27,346 nt of DNA from an uncultured Collinsella sp. (GTDB lineage Bacteria; Actinomycetota; Coriobacteriia; Coriobacteriales; Coriobacteriaceae), in the NCBI GenBank assembly GCA_900547765.1, contig URIA01000030.1:1-27346 (forward strand), given 5' to 3'. The notes beneath the pieces were generated by a model that had not been told where the DNA came from, did not search any database, and saw only the letters and a program-made list of their open reading frames with translations. This document shows, piece by piece, positions 8,852 to 16,068 of the stretch. The stretch's first letter is position 1. Every line of letters begins with the position of its first letter. Made by a program: the position numbers and the translations under genes.

Positions 8852-8977
8852 CCAAAAGTAACCCAAAGAGTACCCAAAGCAGCAATCAGCCAAACGCTCA
8901 TCAAGGGCCAAAGTGTCCGAACGGATACCAAAGGTCCCTTCAGCCAAACCCCCGTCGCGCTAAATCTATCAGCCAAA
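8852..8977. repeat. Run of CCAAA motifs in the nitroreductase leader
   Basis: Eight CCAAA copies (plus strand) start at 8852, 8863, 8874, 8890, 8908, 8928, 8944 and 8973. The first three are spaced exactly 11 bases. TCAGCCAAA occurs three times (8886, 8940, 8969) and a fourth copy appears after polA at 23438. The stretch 8820-9002 has no gene. Its function is unknown; it could be an operator array or decayed repeat. Confidence 0.5.
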
Positions 8978-9002
8978 GTTCCCAATGGTGGTGCATAAGG
9001 GA

Positions 9003-9081
9003 GCGGGCCCGGCCACTAATAACCTTTTGAACGACTCTGCTTGCAGCCGGAGTGAAAAAGGTTATTAGTGGCCGGGCCCGC
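9003..9081. repeat. Long palindromic intergenic element, copy 1
   Basis: Two 26-base arms (9003-9028 and 9056-9081) are perfect inverted copies around a 27-base loop. The loop carries an inner stem, ACTCTG (9034-9039) with CGGAGT (9048-9053). The element lies between the end of the DUF47 gene and the leader of the nitroreductase gene, both minus strand. There is no clear T-tract, so it is not a standard terminator. It shares its inner hairpin with the element at 23494-23623. Confidence 0.85.
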
Positions 9082-9105
9082 GACCGGTGGGACATGTACC
9101 CCCAA

Positions 9106-9729
9106 TTAACTGTTCTTCATGACAATCGAATCCACGACATCGGCCACATTCTCGCAGCAGTCGGCGCAGTACTCCAGGAAGGCGTACACGTCACGCCAAG
9201 CGATGACCTCGAGCGGGTCCTTGCCGTTAACGTGCAGGTTGCGCATGGCGTTGATATAGAGCTCGTCGGCCTCGGACTCGATGGTGTTGATCTGGATGAC
9301 CAGCTCGCGCAGCGTTTTGGACTTGCGGTAGTTGGGAAGCTCGACCATCAGGTCCTTCATGGCGCGGCAGGCGTCAGTCACCTTGTGGGCGATGACGATG
9401 GCGTCAGGATGGATGCTCTGAATGTTGGTGAAGTAGACGCGCTGCACGACACCCTCGATGCGGTCGAGCACGGTGTCGAGCGCGCAGCTCATCAGATCCA
9501 GATCCTCGCGCTCGAGCGGGGTGATAAAGGCGGTGAGCAGGGCGTCTTCGAGCTCGTGGTGCTTCTTGTCTGCCGCATGCTCAATCGCATGCATCTTATC
9601 GAGCATGTTGTGGATCTGCGCGGGGTCAAAGTTCTCAAAAATCTTGGTGAGCAGCTCTGCGGCCTGGACGGCGAGGTCGGCGCAGGCGACGTAGTTGTCA
9701 AAGTAGAACGAATCGGGTTTCTTTGCCAT
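9106..9729 (-). CDS. DUF47/PhoU-like partner of the Pit phosphate transporter
   Basis: A 207-residue helical protein of the DUF47 family (TIGR00153-like), distantly related to PhoU and usually encoded beside pit genes. It is rich in acidic and His residues placed for metal binding (MHAIEHAADKKHHELEDAL, INTIESEADELYINAM). The C-terminal WRDVYAFLEYCADCCENVADV is typical. In other bacteria such proteins regulate or support Pit. The ribosome site AAAGGA lies before ATG 9729. The gene is 67 bases downstream of pit on the same strand, so co-transcription is likely. Confidence 0.9.
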   Translation of the reverse strand: MAKKPDSFYFDNYVACADLAVQAAELLTKIFENFDPAQIHNMLDKMHAIEHAADKKHHELEDALLTAFITPLEREDLDLMSCALDTVLDRIEGVVQRVYFTNIQSIHPDAIVIAHKVTDACRAMKDLMVELPNYRKSKTLRELVIQINTIESEADELYINAMRNLHVNGKDPLEVIAWRDVYAFLEYCADCCENVADVVDSIVMKNS

Positions 9730-9796
9730 GGGTGGGTCCTTTCGAGGCGAAGACGGGTGGGCGAAGTGTTGCGGTCCAGATGGACGTTCGGTTTGA

Positions 9797-10846
9797 CTAG
9801 AGGAACATCATGAACAGCTTGGCCATGACAAAGCTGATGAGTCCGCAGGCGGGGAAGGTGAAGAACCAGGTGAACATCATGTCCTTGACGACGCCGAAGT
9901 TGATGGCCGAGAGGCGCTTGACGGCACCGACGCCCATGATGGCGCAGGTCTTGATGTGTGTGGAGGACACGGGGATGCCGGTAAGGGTGGCAAGCAGCAG
10001 GTTCGCGGCGCCCGCGAGGTCGGCGGAGAAGCCCTGATACTTCTCGAGCTTAACCATGCTCTGGCCGACGGACTTGATGATGCGCTCGCCGCCGACGCTG
10101 GTGCCGATACCCATGGTGGCCGAGCACAGCAGCATAATCCAGATGGGGATGCCGGCATCGCCGACGCTGGTCTGGCCGTTTGCGAAGGCCACGCCTAAAA
10201 AGAGCACGCCGATGAACTTCTGTCCATCCTGCGCGCCGTGCATAAAGCTCATGGCCGCAGCGCTCGCGATCTGAGCGTATTTAAAGAAGACATTGGCACG
10301 TCGCCTGTTGGCGGCGGCGAAAAGAATCGAGACGAGTTTGCACAGGACCCAGCCCATGACAAAGCCCAGGCCGATGGAGAGCGCCAGGCCGTAGATGACC
10401 TTCATCCACTCGTGGACGTTGACGCTGCTCGCGCCGCCGAGGGCGATAGCGGCACCGGTCAGGCCGGCGATAAGGCTGTGGCTTTGCGAGGTGGGGATGC
10501 CAAAACGCGACGCTGTGGCGCCGTAGACGACGATGGAGAACAACGCCGCGCAGAGGCACGCGAGCGCCATGGTGCTGTTTCCGCCAAAGTCGACGATATG
10601 TGAGATGGTGTTGGCGACGCTCGCGTTAAAGTGCGTCATGATGAGCACGCCGAGGAAGTTGAATGCGGCGCTCATGAGAATGGCGGCGCGGGCGGGCATG
10701 CAACGCGTAGTGACGCAGGTCGCGATGGCGTTGGGCGCGTCGGTCCATCCGTTGACGAAGATGGCGCCGAGCGCGAGGATCACGGTGACGGCAAGGACTG
10801 GGTTCGACACAATTTGGCCGAGGAAGGTTGAGAACGTTACGTCCAT
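9797..10846 (-). CDS. pit: PiT family inorganic phosphate transporter
   Basis: A 349-residue membrane protein, a low-affinity phosphate:cation symporter. It shows the duplicated PiT signature: the first copy NGWTDAPNAIATCVTTR with the following MSAAFNFLG, and the second around SFMHGAQDGQKFIG and TGIPVSSTHIKT. About ten hydrophobic segments are visible. ATG 10846 has only a modest GAGAAAG site. The in-frame upstream sequence reaches a TAA within 13 codons, so no longer start exists. Together with Pst this gives two phosphate routes within 11 kb, usually high affinity for Pst and bulk uptake for Pit. Confidence 0.92.
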   Translation of the reverse strand: MDVTFSTFLGQIVSNPVLAVTVILALGAIFVNGWTDAPNAIATCVTTRCMPARAAILMSAAFNFLGVLIMTHFNASVANTISHIVDFGGNSTMALACLCAALFSIVVYGATASRFGIPTSQSHSLIAGLTGAAIALGGASSVNVHEWMKVIYGLALSIGLGFVMGWVLCKLVSILFAAANRRRANVFFKYAQIASAAAMSFMHGAQDGQKFIGVLFLGVAFANGQTSVGDAGIPIWIMLLCSATMGIGTSVGGERIIKSVGQSMVKLEKYQGFSADLAGAANLLLATLTGIPVSSTHIKTCAIMGVGAVKRLSAINFGVVKDMMFTWFFTFPACGLISFVMAKLFMMFL

Positions 10847-10876
10847 ATATGGGCTTTCTCGAAGTTTGCAGGCACG

Positions 10877-10908
10877 TTACAAAAACATGATAAATCGTAT
10901 CACCTCCT
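10877..10908 (-). promoter_or_regulatory. Perfect Shine-Dalgarno and three-codon frame in the pit leader
   Basis: On the minus strand AGGAGGTGAT (10908-10899) is fully complementary to the usual 3' end of 16S rRNA. The next ATG (10888) opens a frame ATG TTT TTG TAA that ends 30 bases before the pit ATG and in the same frame. The 14-base spacing from GGAGG is long. It may be a minimal upstream frame or ribosome standby site. The role is inference. Confidence 0.35.
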
Positions 10909-11058
10909 GTGGGTTTCTTAACGGAGTTCTGACGTGAGAAGTGGATTTTTGGCACTAAAATTGAATATTAGTCCTGTTGACCGCGGGTATTCTTTTTGCT
11001 AACACGCCATGCGGACACGTGCGATTGCTACGACACTCCAAAACCACAGTCTGTTCGC

Positions 11059-11088
11059 TTTACAACATGCAAACATGCGTTCGATAAT
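11059..11088 (+). promoter_or_regulatory. Promoter with an overlapping LexA-type SOS box
   Basis: TTTACA (11059-11064) and GATAAT (11083-11088), 18 bases apart, each match the sigma-70 consensus at five of six positions. Between them lies CAAACATGCGTTCG (11070-11083), one mismatch from the Gram-positive/actinobacterial LexA box CGAAC-N4-GTTCG. The predicted start point, seven bases after the -10, is at or next to A of ATG 11096. Confidence 0.65.
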
Positions 11089-11095
11089 AGGAGAC

Positions 11096-11434
11096 ATGGA
11101 ATATCGACAGACAGATGGCAAAACTCGGCGCGTGCACAAGCAGTATGTGGACGTCGTGGCTCGCATCCTCGCGGGCGGACAGGTCGTGCCGGTCACCGTC
11201 TGCTGGGTCGACGGTCGTTGCTTTACGATTGACGAGATTGTCTCGACCACTGGGTTTGGCCTGACGGTTCACGGCATTCGTACGGCAACCTATAAGGTGC
11301 GTTTTGGCGGGCACGCGACCGAGTTGTATCTGGAGGACCAGACGCGTGAACGACCAGATGGCTCGCAGGCCCATCTGATGCGTTGGTGGGTGTGGGCATT
11401 CGACCGTACGCTCGAGGGCGAGCGCCGTAGGTAA
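11096..11434 (+). CDS. Uncharacterised small protein, probably SOS-regulated
   Basis: A 112-residue soluble protein that I do not recognise with certainty. It begins with a basic, charged segment (EYRQTDGKTRRVHKQY). It continues into a probably beta-rich core with VVPVTVCWVDGRCFTIDEIV, YKVRFGGHATELYLEDQ and RWWVWAFDRTLEGERRR. The pattern of a short strand-rich body with a Trp-rich end recalls small proteins found near Y-family polymerases in other SOS regulons, but no polymerase is adjacent and this is only a suggestion. ATG 11096 is chosen because the promoter places the start point there. AGGAG at 11089-11093 is only two bases from it, too close to act normally. An in-frame ATG at 11075 lies inside the LexA box. 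Confidence 0.75.
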   Translation: MEYRQTDGKTRRVHKQYVDVVARILAGGQVVPVTVCWVDGRCFTIDEIVSTTGFGLTVHGIRTATYKVRFGGHATELYLEDQTRERPDGSQAHLMRWWVWAFDRTLEGERRR

Positions 11435-11518
11435 GGACGTATGGCATTCGGGTACAATGACAGGAATCTTGTCAGCTACTGCGCCGTTATTTGTGACGCT
11501 TTTTGAAAGGACGAACCT

Positions 11519-12214
11519 ATGAACGATATCCAGGGCTATCAGAACGGCCCCGTCGAGAGCGGTGCAAGCCGCGCCAAGGAGATGTCGCCGCGCGCGTACA
11601 ATCTCACCATGTCTGCCCTGATCTTCTTTGGCTTTTGCGCCATGGGCGCCGGCGCCTACTTTACGAGCACCATGTCGTTTGCGCGCATGATGATGAGCGG
11701 CGCCGCCTTGCCGCTGGTCTTTGGCTCGTTTATTTTGACCATCGTCGGCATGGTCATGATGTCGGCTGCCGCCAGCAAGCAGTCCGTGGGCCTGTCCCTT
11801 GTGGGCTACGTAATCTTTGCGAGTACCTTTGGCCTGACCGCGTCGTTTGGCCTTGCCAACTACGACCTACCCACTATCAACACTGCCTTTATCGCCACGG
11901 CCGCCATCACCTTTGTCTTTGGCGCCTTGGGCGTGACGTTCCCCAAGTTTTTCCAGCGCGTATATGGCATCGGCTTTGGCATTCTGCTCGCCACTATTCT
12001 GGTTGAGATCGTGCTGATGTTCATGGGCGTCTCGCAGACCATCACCGATCTGATCGTGATCGTGGTGTTCGCCGGCTTTATTGGCTACGACACCTATGTT
12101 GCCATGACGGTGCCGCCTACGCTGCCCAACGCCGTGCTCATGGCGTCCAATCTGTTCGTGGACATTATCAACGTGTTCCTGCGCATCCTGAACATCCTTG
12201 GTCGTCGCGACTAG
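11519..12214 (+). CDS. Bax inhibitor-1 / YccA family membrane protein
   Basis: A 231-residue protein with a hydrophilic N-terminal tail of about 28 residues and about seven membrane helices. The C-terminal signature VFAGFIGYDTY, followed by NAVLMASNLFVDIINVFLR, is typical of the BI-1/YccA family; bacterial members have been associated with calcium leak or membrane protease control. The last helix ends in ILNILGRRD. A GAAAGGA ribosome site precedes the ATG. A -10-like TACAAT (11453-11458) lies in the 84-base gap, but no convincing -35 goes with it. The UUCG-loop terminator at 12259 ends the gene. Confidence 0.9.
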   Translation: MNDIQGYQNGPVESGASRAKEMSPRAYNLTMSALIFFGFCAMGAGAYFTSTMSFARMMMSGAALPLVFGSFILTIVGMVMMSAAASKQSVGLSLVGYVIFASTFGLTASFGLANYDLPTINTAFIATAAITFVFGALGVTFPKFFQRVYGIGFGILLATILVEIVLMFMGVSQTITDLIVIVVFAGFIGYDTYVAMTVPPTLPNAVLMASNLFVDIINVFLRILNILGRRD

Positions 12215-12258
12215 TGGCGAATTGCGGCGGTGTTTGCCGTGCGTGTAAATCGATGCGA

Positions 12259-12286
12259 AAGGCGGTCCTTCGGGGCCGTCTTTTTT
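12259..12286 (+). terminator. Intrinsic terminator with UUCG tetraloop
   Basis: A ten-pair stem (12259-12268 with 12273-12282, two G-U pairs) closes a TTCG loop and runs into TTTTTT. It lies 45 bases after the BI-1 family gene. Confidence 0.9.
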
Positions 12287-12351
12287 GTACGCGGCGGGGT
12301 ATCATGGATGGGAAAAGCCGATAGCGGCAGCGACAGGAAAGGTGGCCACGT

Positions 12352-13485
12352 ATGGCAGACGTCGACAACAGGAACCGTAACCGCAGGTCCAACCGAGCGG
12401 GTCAGCCCAATCCCAAGCGCGAGGCCCGTGCCAAGGCCGCCGAGCGTCACGTGGCAACTGTGTCCGAAGCGTGCGCCAAGGATATCGAGCGTTCGCTTGC
12501 CGGTGTTCGCGAGTTTGACGGTATGCCTGCTGGCTTTGTCGCGGCGATGAAGGCCAAGGTTCAGACTGCTGTGGCCGCCGAAGAACAGGTTGCCGAGGAC
12601 GTCGAGGGCGCGGAGGCTGCCGAGACCGAGGCGGCGCCCGAGACCGAGGCAGCGCCTGAGCCCGTCGAGGAGCCTGCCGAGGAAATCGCCGAAGCTGAGT
12701 CCGCGCCTGCTGAGGAGCCCGCTCCGGTTCTGCCTGAGGTCACCGTGCTCGATGCCTCCGCCACGCAGGCCATCTTGGACAACGGTCGTGGCTACGCGCA
12801 GTTCTGCGACATGGCCGTGCTCGCCTTTGCCTCGTTCACCAACCCGGGCGGTGGCTATATTCAGGGTTATCTGGGCCAGGAGGCCACGCTGTGCGCCGAT
12901 TCGTATCTGTACAACGTTCTCGATAAGCAGCGTAAGTGGTACGGCGAGAACCGTCGCCGCAACATCAACTGCGAGCTCTATCGTAACCGCGCCCTAGTGG
13001 TGCCTGCGGTGCGCTTCGACCGCAACCACGTGCATGCGTACGCCGACGTGATCGTGGCCGCCGCGCCCAACGTTAAGCGCGCCCGCCAGGAGTATCGCGT
13101 GAGCGACGATGCTCTGCTGGATGCCCTGCGCGACCGCATTCGCTTTGTGCTCGCCATCTGCGACGAGTTGGGTCGCGAGAAGCTCGTGCTGGGCGCATGG
13201 GGCTGCGACAACAACGGCTTTGATGCCGAGGCCGTGGCCGAGCTCTTCCGCAAGGAGCTCGCATCGGGCGACTTCAAGGTCAAGCAGGTCTTCTTTGCCG
13301 TGCCCTCTACGCGCTGGGACGAGGACTTCGCCAAATTCGAGCACGTGCTGGCAAACTTCCCCGAGCGAAACGAGGAGTCCTATGCTCAGGTTGCCGCCCG
13401 CGCCGCAGCCGCCCGTGCCGCCGAGCAGGCTCAGGCCGCTGCCGAGGATGACGAGGATGACGACGACTGGCGCAAGTACCTGTAA
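12352..13485 (+). CDS. PARG-like macrodomain protein (TIGR02452 family) with QEA instead of QEE
   Basis: A 377-residue protein. A basic N-terminus (NRNRNRRSNRAG) and a helical segment come first. An Ala/Glu/Pro low-complexity stretch follows (about residues 78-128), then the microbial PARG-type macrodomain (about 130-350), and a second Ala-rich acidic tail ends in DDEDDDDWRKYL. Family landmarks are AVLAFASFTNPGGGYIQG (GGG at 166-168) and LVLGAWGCDNNGFD. Active bacterial poly(ADP-ribose) glycohydrolases have GGG-X6-8-QEE. Here the codons are CAG GAG GCC, so the second, catalytic Glu is Ala178. The protein may therefore bind ADP-ribose rather than hydrolyse its polymer, or use another residue. 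The ribosome site is GAAAGGTGG before ATG 12352. Confidence 0.85.
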   Translation: MADVDNRNRNRRSNRAGQPNPKREARAKAAERHVATVSEACAKDIERSLAGVREFDGMPAGFVAAMKAKVQTAVAAEEQVAEDVEGAEAAETEAAPETEAAPEPVEEPAEEIAEAESAPAEEPAPVLPEVTVLDASATQAILDNGRGYAQFCDMAVLAFASFTNPGGGYIQGYLGQEATLCADSYLYNVLDKQRKWYGENRRRNINCELYRNRALVVPAVRFDRNHVHAYADVIVAAAPNVKRARQEYRVSDDALLDALRDRIRFVLAICDELGREKLVLGAWGCDNNGFDAEAVAELFRKELASGDFKVKQVFFAVPSTRWDEDFAKFEHVLANFPERNEESYAQVAARAAAARAAEQAQAAAEDDEDDDDWRKYL

Positions 13486-13510
13486 ACGGTGCTCGTGATG
13501 CGATATACCG

Positions 13511-13544
13511 AGCCGACGGGAGAGGCTGCTCCTGTCGGCTTTTT
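13511..13544 (+). terminator. Strong intrinsic terminator after the PARG-like gene
   Basis: A twelve-pair stem (13511-13522 with 13529-13540, one G-U pair) over a six-base loop is followed by TTTT. It separates this gene from the SGNH hydrolase. Confidence 0.9.
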
Positions 13545-13563
13545 ATTGAGTGGGGAGCTTACG

Positions 13564-14223
13564 ATGAAAAACGTTCTGTGCTTTGGTGACAGCAACACCT
13601 ATGGTTACGATCCGGCGGGCATGCGCGACGGTACCGCGGTGCGCTATGCGCAGGATGTGCGCTGGTGTGGCGTGGTCCAACGTGACTTAGGCGAGGGCTG
13701 GCATGTAATTGAAGAAGGCCTCAACGGCCGCACGACGGTACGCGACGACATGTGCCATCTGGACACTAACCTCAACGGCATTCGCGCGCTTCCGATGCTG
13801 CTCGAGGCCCATAAGCCGCTGGACGCCATTGTGATCATGCTGGGCACCAACGACTGTAAGACGGTCTTTAACGTGACAGCTTCCGATATCGCCCGTGGCG
13901 CCATGGCGCTGATTCGCGCCGTCCGCGCGTTTCCGTGGACCGACGCTGCGCCTTGCCCGCGCATCCTGCTGATGGCTCCTATCAAGATCAAGCCGCAGAT
14001 CGCCGATGTATATATGACCGATTTTGACGAGCGTTCCGTCGAGGCATCTGAACATTTTGGCGAGTACTATGCGCACGTGGCCGAGCAGTTTGGCTGCGAC
14101 TTTTTGAATGCCGCCGAGTTTGCCGAGCCGGGCGATATCGACTATCTGCATATGATGCCCGAAAGCCACGAGAGCTTGGGACATGCCGTGGCAGCCAAGC
14201 TCCAAGAGATGCTCGGTGAGTAG
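13564..14223 (+). CDS. SGNH/GDSL-family hydrolase
   Basis: A 219-residue esterase-type protein of the SGNH superfamily without a signal peptide, so probably cytoplasmic. Block I is CFGDSNTYGYDP (the nucleophile is the Ser of GDS), and the oxyanion Gly/Asn are in VIEEGLNGRTTVRDD and IMLGTNDCKT. The catalytic Asp-X-X-His is replaced by a late His in DYLHMMPESHESLGHAVA. The family includes arylesterases and carbohydrate deacetylases, and the substrate cannot be told from sequence. ATG 13564 has TGGGGAG seven bases upstream. A longer GTG frame from 13489 reads through the terminator and was not used. Confidence 0.88.
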   Translation: MKNVLCFGDSNTYGYDPAGMRDGTAVRYAQDVRWCGVVQRDLGEGWHVIEEGLNGRTTVRDDMCHLDTNLNGIRALPMLLEAHKPLDAIVIMLGTNDCKTVFNVTASDIARGAMALIRAVRAFPWTDAAPCPRILLMAPIKIKPQIADVYMTDFDERSVEASEHFGEYYAHVAEQFGCDFLNAAEFAEPGDIDYLHMMPESHESLGHAVAAKLQEMLGE

Positions 14224-14235
14224 CGCGACCCCAAG

Positions 14236-14272
14236 CCACCGCAAAGGGGACAGGCACCTTTGTGGTGGTTTT
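14236..14272 (+). terminator. Intrinsic terminator after the SGNH hydrolase gene
   Basis: A twelve-pair stem (14236-14247 with 14257-14268, one G-U pair) with a nine-base loop is followed by TTTT. It lies 12 bases after the stop codon. Confidence 0.8.
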
Positions 14273-14302
14273 GCCCGGGTAAACGAACGGATTGGCTGCC
14301 AT

Positions 14303-14914
14303 ATGGGCATGGACGAGCTCATCGACCTCTTTGCCGAGGGCGATGAGCTCGTCTCCAATACCGCTTTTGAGGATTTGGATCTTGCCTACGACGTGGCGAA
14401 CGGCGCGACCTTCGATGGCGTTGTGTTCCGATCTTGCGAGTTCGATAGCGTTGACTGGAGCGGCTCGACGTTTCGCGACGTGGTGTTTCGCGGTTGCCGC
14501 TTTATCCGCTGCAACATGGAAGGCTGCTGGCTCAGCCGCTGTGACTTCGTTGACTGCTCGGCACCGGGACTCAACTTGCTCAAGGCGCGCCTGTCGAGCG
14601 TGTCGTTTGGATCGTGCGATTTGAGCTATGCGAACCTTTCGGAGGGACGCATTGGCCCTATGACAGCATGCGATACACGTCTGAGAGAGGCTGCGTTTCA
14701 GGGTGCCAAGCTGGGTCAGATACGCCTGGATGGCTGTGACCTGACGCGTGTTGATGTGTTCAAGACGTCGCTTTCCGGCGTTGATGTGTCGCGCTGTACA
14801 TTTGCAGCGCCCGTTGTTTCGGGCGATTACCATGAGTTGCGTGGCTTGACGGTCAATGCCGAGCAGGCGCTGGCACTCTCGGGTTTGTTGGGAATTCAAC
14901 TCGCCGACGAATAG
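14303..14914 (+). CDS. Pentapeptide-repeat protein
   Basis: A 203-residue protein. After a short acidic N-terminus it has a run of pentapeptide-repeat units of A(D/N)LXX type from about residue 45 to 175. Examples are CEFDSVDWSGSTF, CRFIRCNMEGCWL, CDFVDCSAPGLNL and CDLSYANLS, followed by CDLTRVDVFKTSL. Such proteins fold as a right-handed four-sided beta-helix. Roles vary widely, so no function is assigned. A C-terminal segment (LRGLTVNAEQALALSGLLG) resembles the usual capping region of these proteins. Start choice is uncertain between ATG 14303 and ATG 14309, and neither has a good ribosome site. The upstream in-frame codons run through the preceding terminator. Confidence 0.82.
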   Translation: MGMDELIDLFAEGDELVSNTAFEDLDLAYDVANGATFDGVVFRSCEFDSVDWSGSTFRDVVFRGCRFIRCNMEGCWLSRCDFVDCSAPGLNLLKARLSSVSFGSCDLSYANLSEGRIGPMTACDTRLREAAFQGAKLGQIRLDGCDLTRVDVFKTSLSGVDVSRCTFAAPVVSGDYHELRGLTVNAEQALALSGLLGIQLADE

Positions 14915-14950
14915 GCGCTCTGGTCCTTTGCTCGACCGCTATCTAAAATC

Positions 14951-15015
14951 AAACCGTCGCAACATTTAATGATTTTTTGCGTTTGCACGATTTTCATCGA
15001 ATGTTGCGACGGTTT
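14951..15015. repeat. Long inverted repeat between convergent genes, likely bidirectional terminator
   Basis: Sixteen-base arms (14951-14966 and 15000-15015) are perfect inverted copies, separated by a 33-base T-rich loop. TTTTT runs off the right arm on the plus strand, and on the minus strand the far arm ends in TTTGATTTT. It sits between the pentapeptide-repeat gene and thiD, which converge. Confidence 0.75.
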
Positions 15016-15059
15016 TTGGTGCAAGGTAGCCTGTCTCTTTTTGGCAGGTTACTGGCTAT

Positions 15060-15890
15060 TTAGTACTGCCACATGTGGTTGACGGGGCCGGAGCCTTTGC
15101 CCATGTCAAAGCCGGCGGCGAGAGCGCCGGTTAGGTAGGCCTTGCCGGCGTTGACGGCGTCGGCAAGATCCATGCCCTGGGCCAGCGCGCAGGCGATGGC
15201 GGACGAGAGCGTGCAGCCGGTGCCGTGCGTCTTGTCGGTCTCGATGCGCTTGTGGCGGAACCACGTGGTGAGCGGATCGCCCATATGGTTGCCCTCGTCA
15301 TCGAGTGGCGCGGGTTCGGCCAATACATCGTTGGTCTCGTTGACAAGATGCCCACCCTTAACGAGGGATGCGCAACCAAAGCGGCGGGTGAGGAGCATGG
15401 CAGCATTTTGCTGTGTGCGCTCGGAGTCGACCTCGTAGCCAAGCAGGGCCATGGCCTCGGGAATATTGGGCGTGATGACGGTTGCTAGTGGGAACAGGCG
15501 GCGGGTGAGCGCCTCGGCGGCATCTTCGGCAATCAGCCGTGCGCCCGAGGTGGCTACCATGACGGGGTCGACGACCACGTTTGTCGCGTTCCAGGCGCTC
15601 AGGCGGTCGGCGATAACCTCGATAATCTCGGCAGAGGAAACCATGCCGATCTTGACGGCGCTGGGGCGGATATCGTCAAATACGGCGTCGATCTGCGCAG
15701 CGACGATATCAGGGGAGATATTCTGCACGGCGGTGACACCGAGCGTGTTTTGTGCGGTGATGGCGGTGATGGCCGTCTCGGCATACAGGCGGTGCGCCGT
15801 GATGGTCTTGATGTCGGCCTGAATGCCGGCGCCACCGCTGGAATCGGATCCTGCGATGGACAGGACGGCAGGTACCTTACTGCGATCCAT
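15060..15890 (-). CDS. thiD: Hydroxymethylpyrimidine / phosphomethylpyrimidine kinase ThiD
   Basis: A 276-residue ribokinase-fold enzyme that phosphorylates HMP and HMP-P in the pyrimidine branch of thiamine synthesis. It shows the N-terminal SIAGSDSSGGAGIQAD substrate loop, VVVDPVMVATSGARLI and the C-terminal THGTGCTLSSAIACALAQG anion-hole and catalytic Asp-type region. GGGAGC precedes ATG 15890. It is downstream of thiC on the same strand, but a hairpin and a TATAAT lie in the 178-base gap, so it may be transcribed partly on its own. Confidence 0.95.
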   Translation of the reverse strand: MDRSKVPAVLSIAGSDSSGGAGIQADIKTITAHRLYAETAITAITAQNTLGVTAVQNISPDIVAAQIDAVFDDIRPSAVKIGMVSSAEIIEVIADRLSAWNATNVVVDPVMVATSGARLIAEDAAEALTRRLFPLATVITPNIPEAMALLGYEVDSERTQQNAAMLLTRRFGCASLVKGGHLVNETNDVLAEPAPLDDEGNHMGDPLTTWFRHKRIETDKTHGTGCTLSSAIACALAQGMDLADAVNAGKAYLTGALAAGFDMGKGSGPVNHMWQY

Positions 15891-15936
15891 GTTTGCTCCC
15901 TTGTTCGGTCGGAATCAAATGGGTCTTTAAGCCAGC

Positions 15937-15977
15937 ATTATAAAGATGCCCGGGCCGACTCTATGTCGAACCCGGGC
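15937..15977 (-). promoter_or_regulatory. Hairpin and TATAAT between thiC and thiD
   Basis: On the minus strand GCCCGGG (15977-15971) pairs with CCCGGGC (15954-15948), with an inner CGAC/GTCG stem. ATCTTTATAATG follows directly. The hairpin could partly terminate thiC transcripts. The perfect TATAAT (15942-15937) could be a thiD promoter, although I see no matching -35. The rest of the gap holds a dyad CGTCAA-CAA-TTGACG (16019-16033) and two CAAATGT copies ten bases apart, both of unknown role. Confidence 0.4.
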
Positions 15978-16068
15978 GGGCGATGCAATCTTTACGCAAA
16001 TGTAAGCAAATGTTCACACGTCAACAATTGACGAACACCATGTTACCGATTGTGGCTCCGGTGACGAG

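Noticed and set aside
8852..8977. Possible CRISPR array
   Set aside because: The repeats are only five to nine bases long with irregular spacing, and there are no cas genes.
9003..9081. Insertion sequence or MITE with a transposase
   Set aside because: No transposase frame, and no target-site duplication I could identify around either palindrome. I describe it as a repeat only.
10899..10908. ATCACCTCCT, identical to the usual 3' end of 16S rRNA
   Set aside because: No other 16S sequence flanks it. It is better read on the minus strand as a Shine-Dalgarno in the pit leader.
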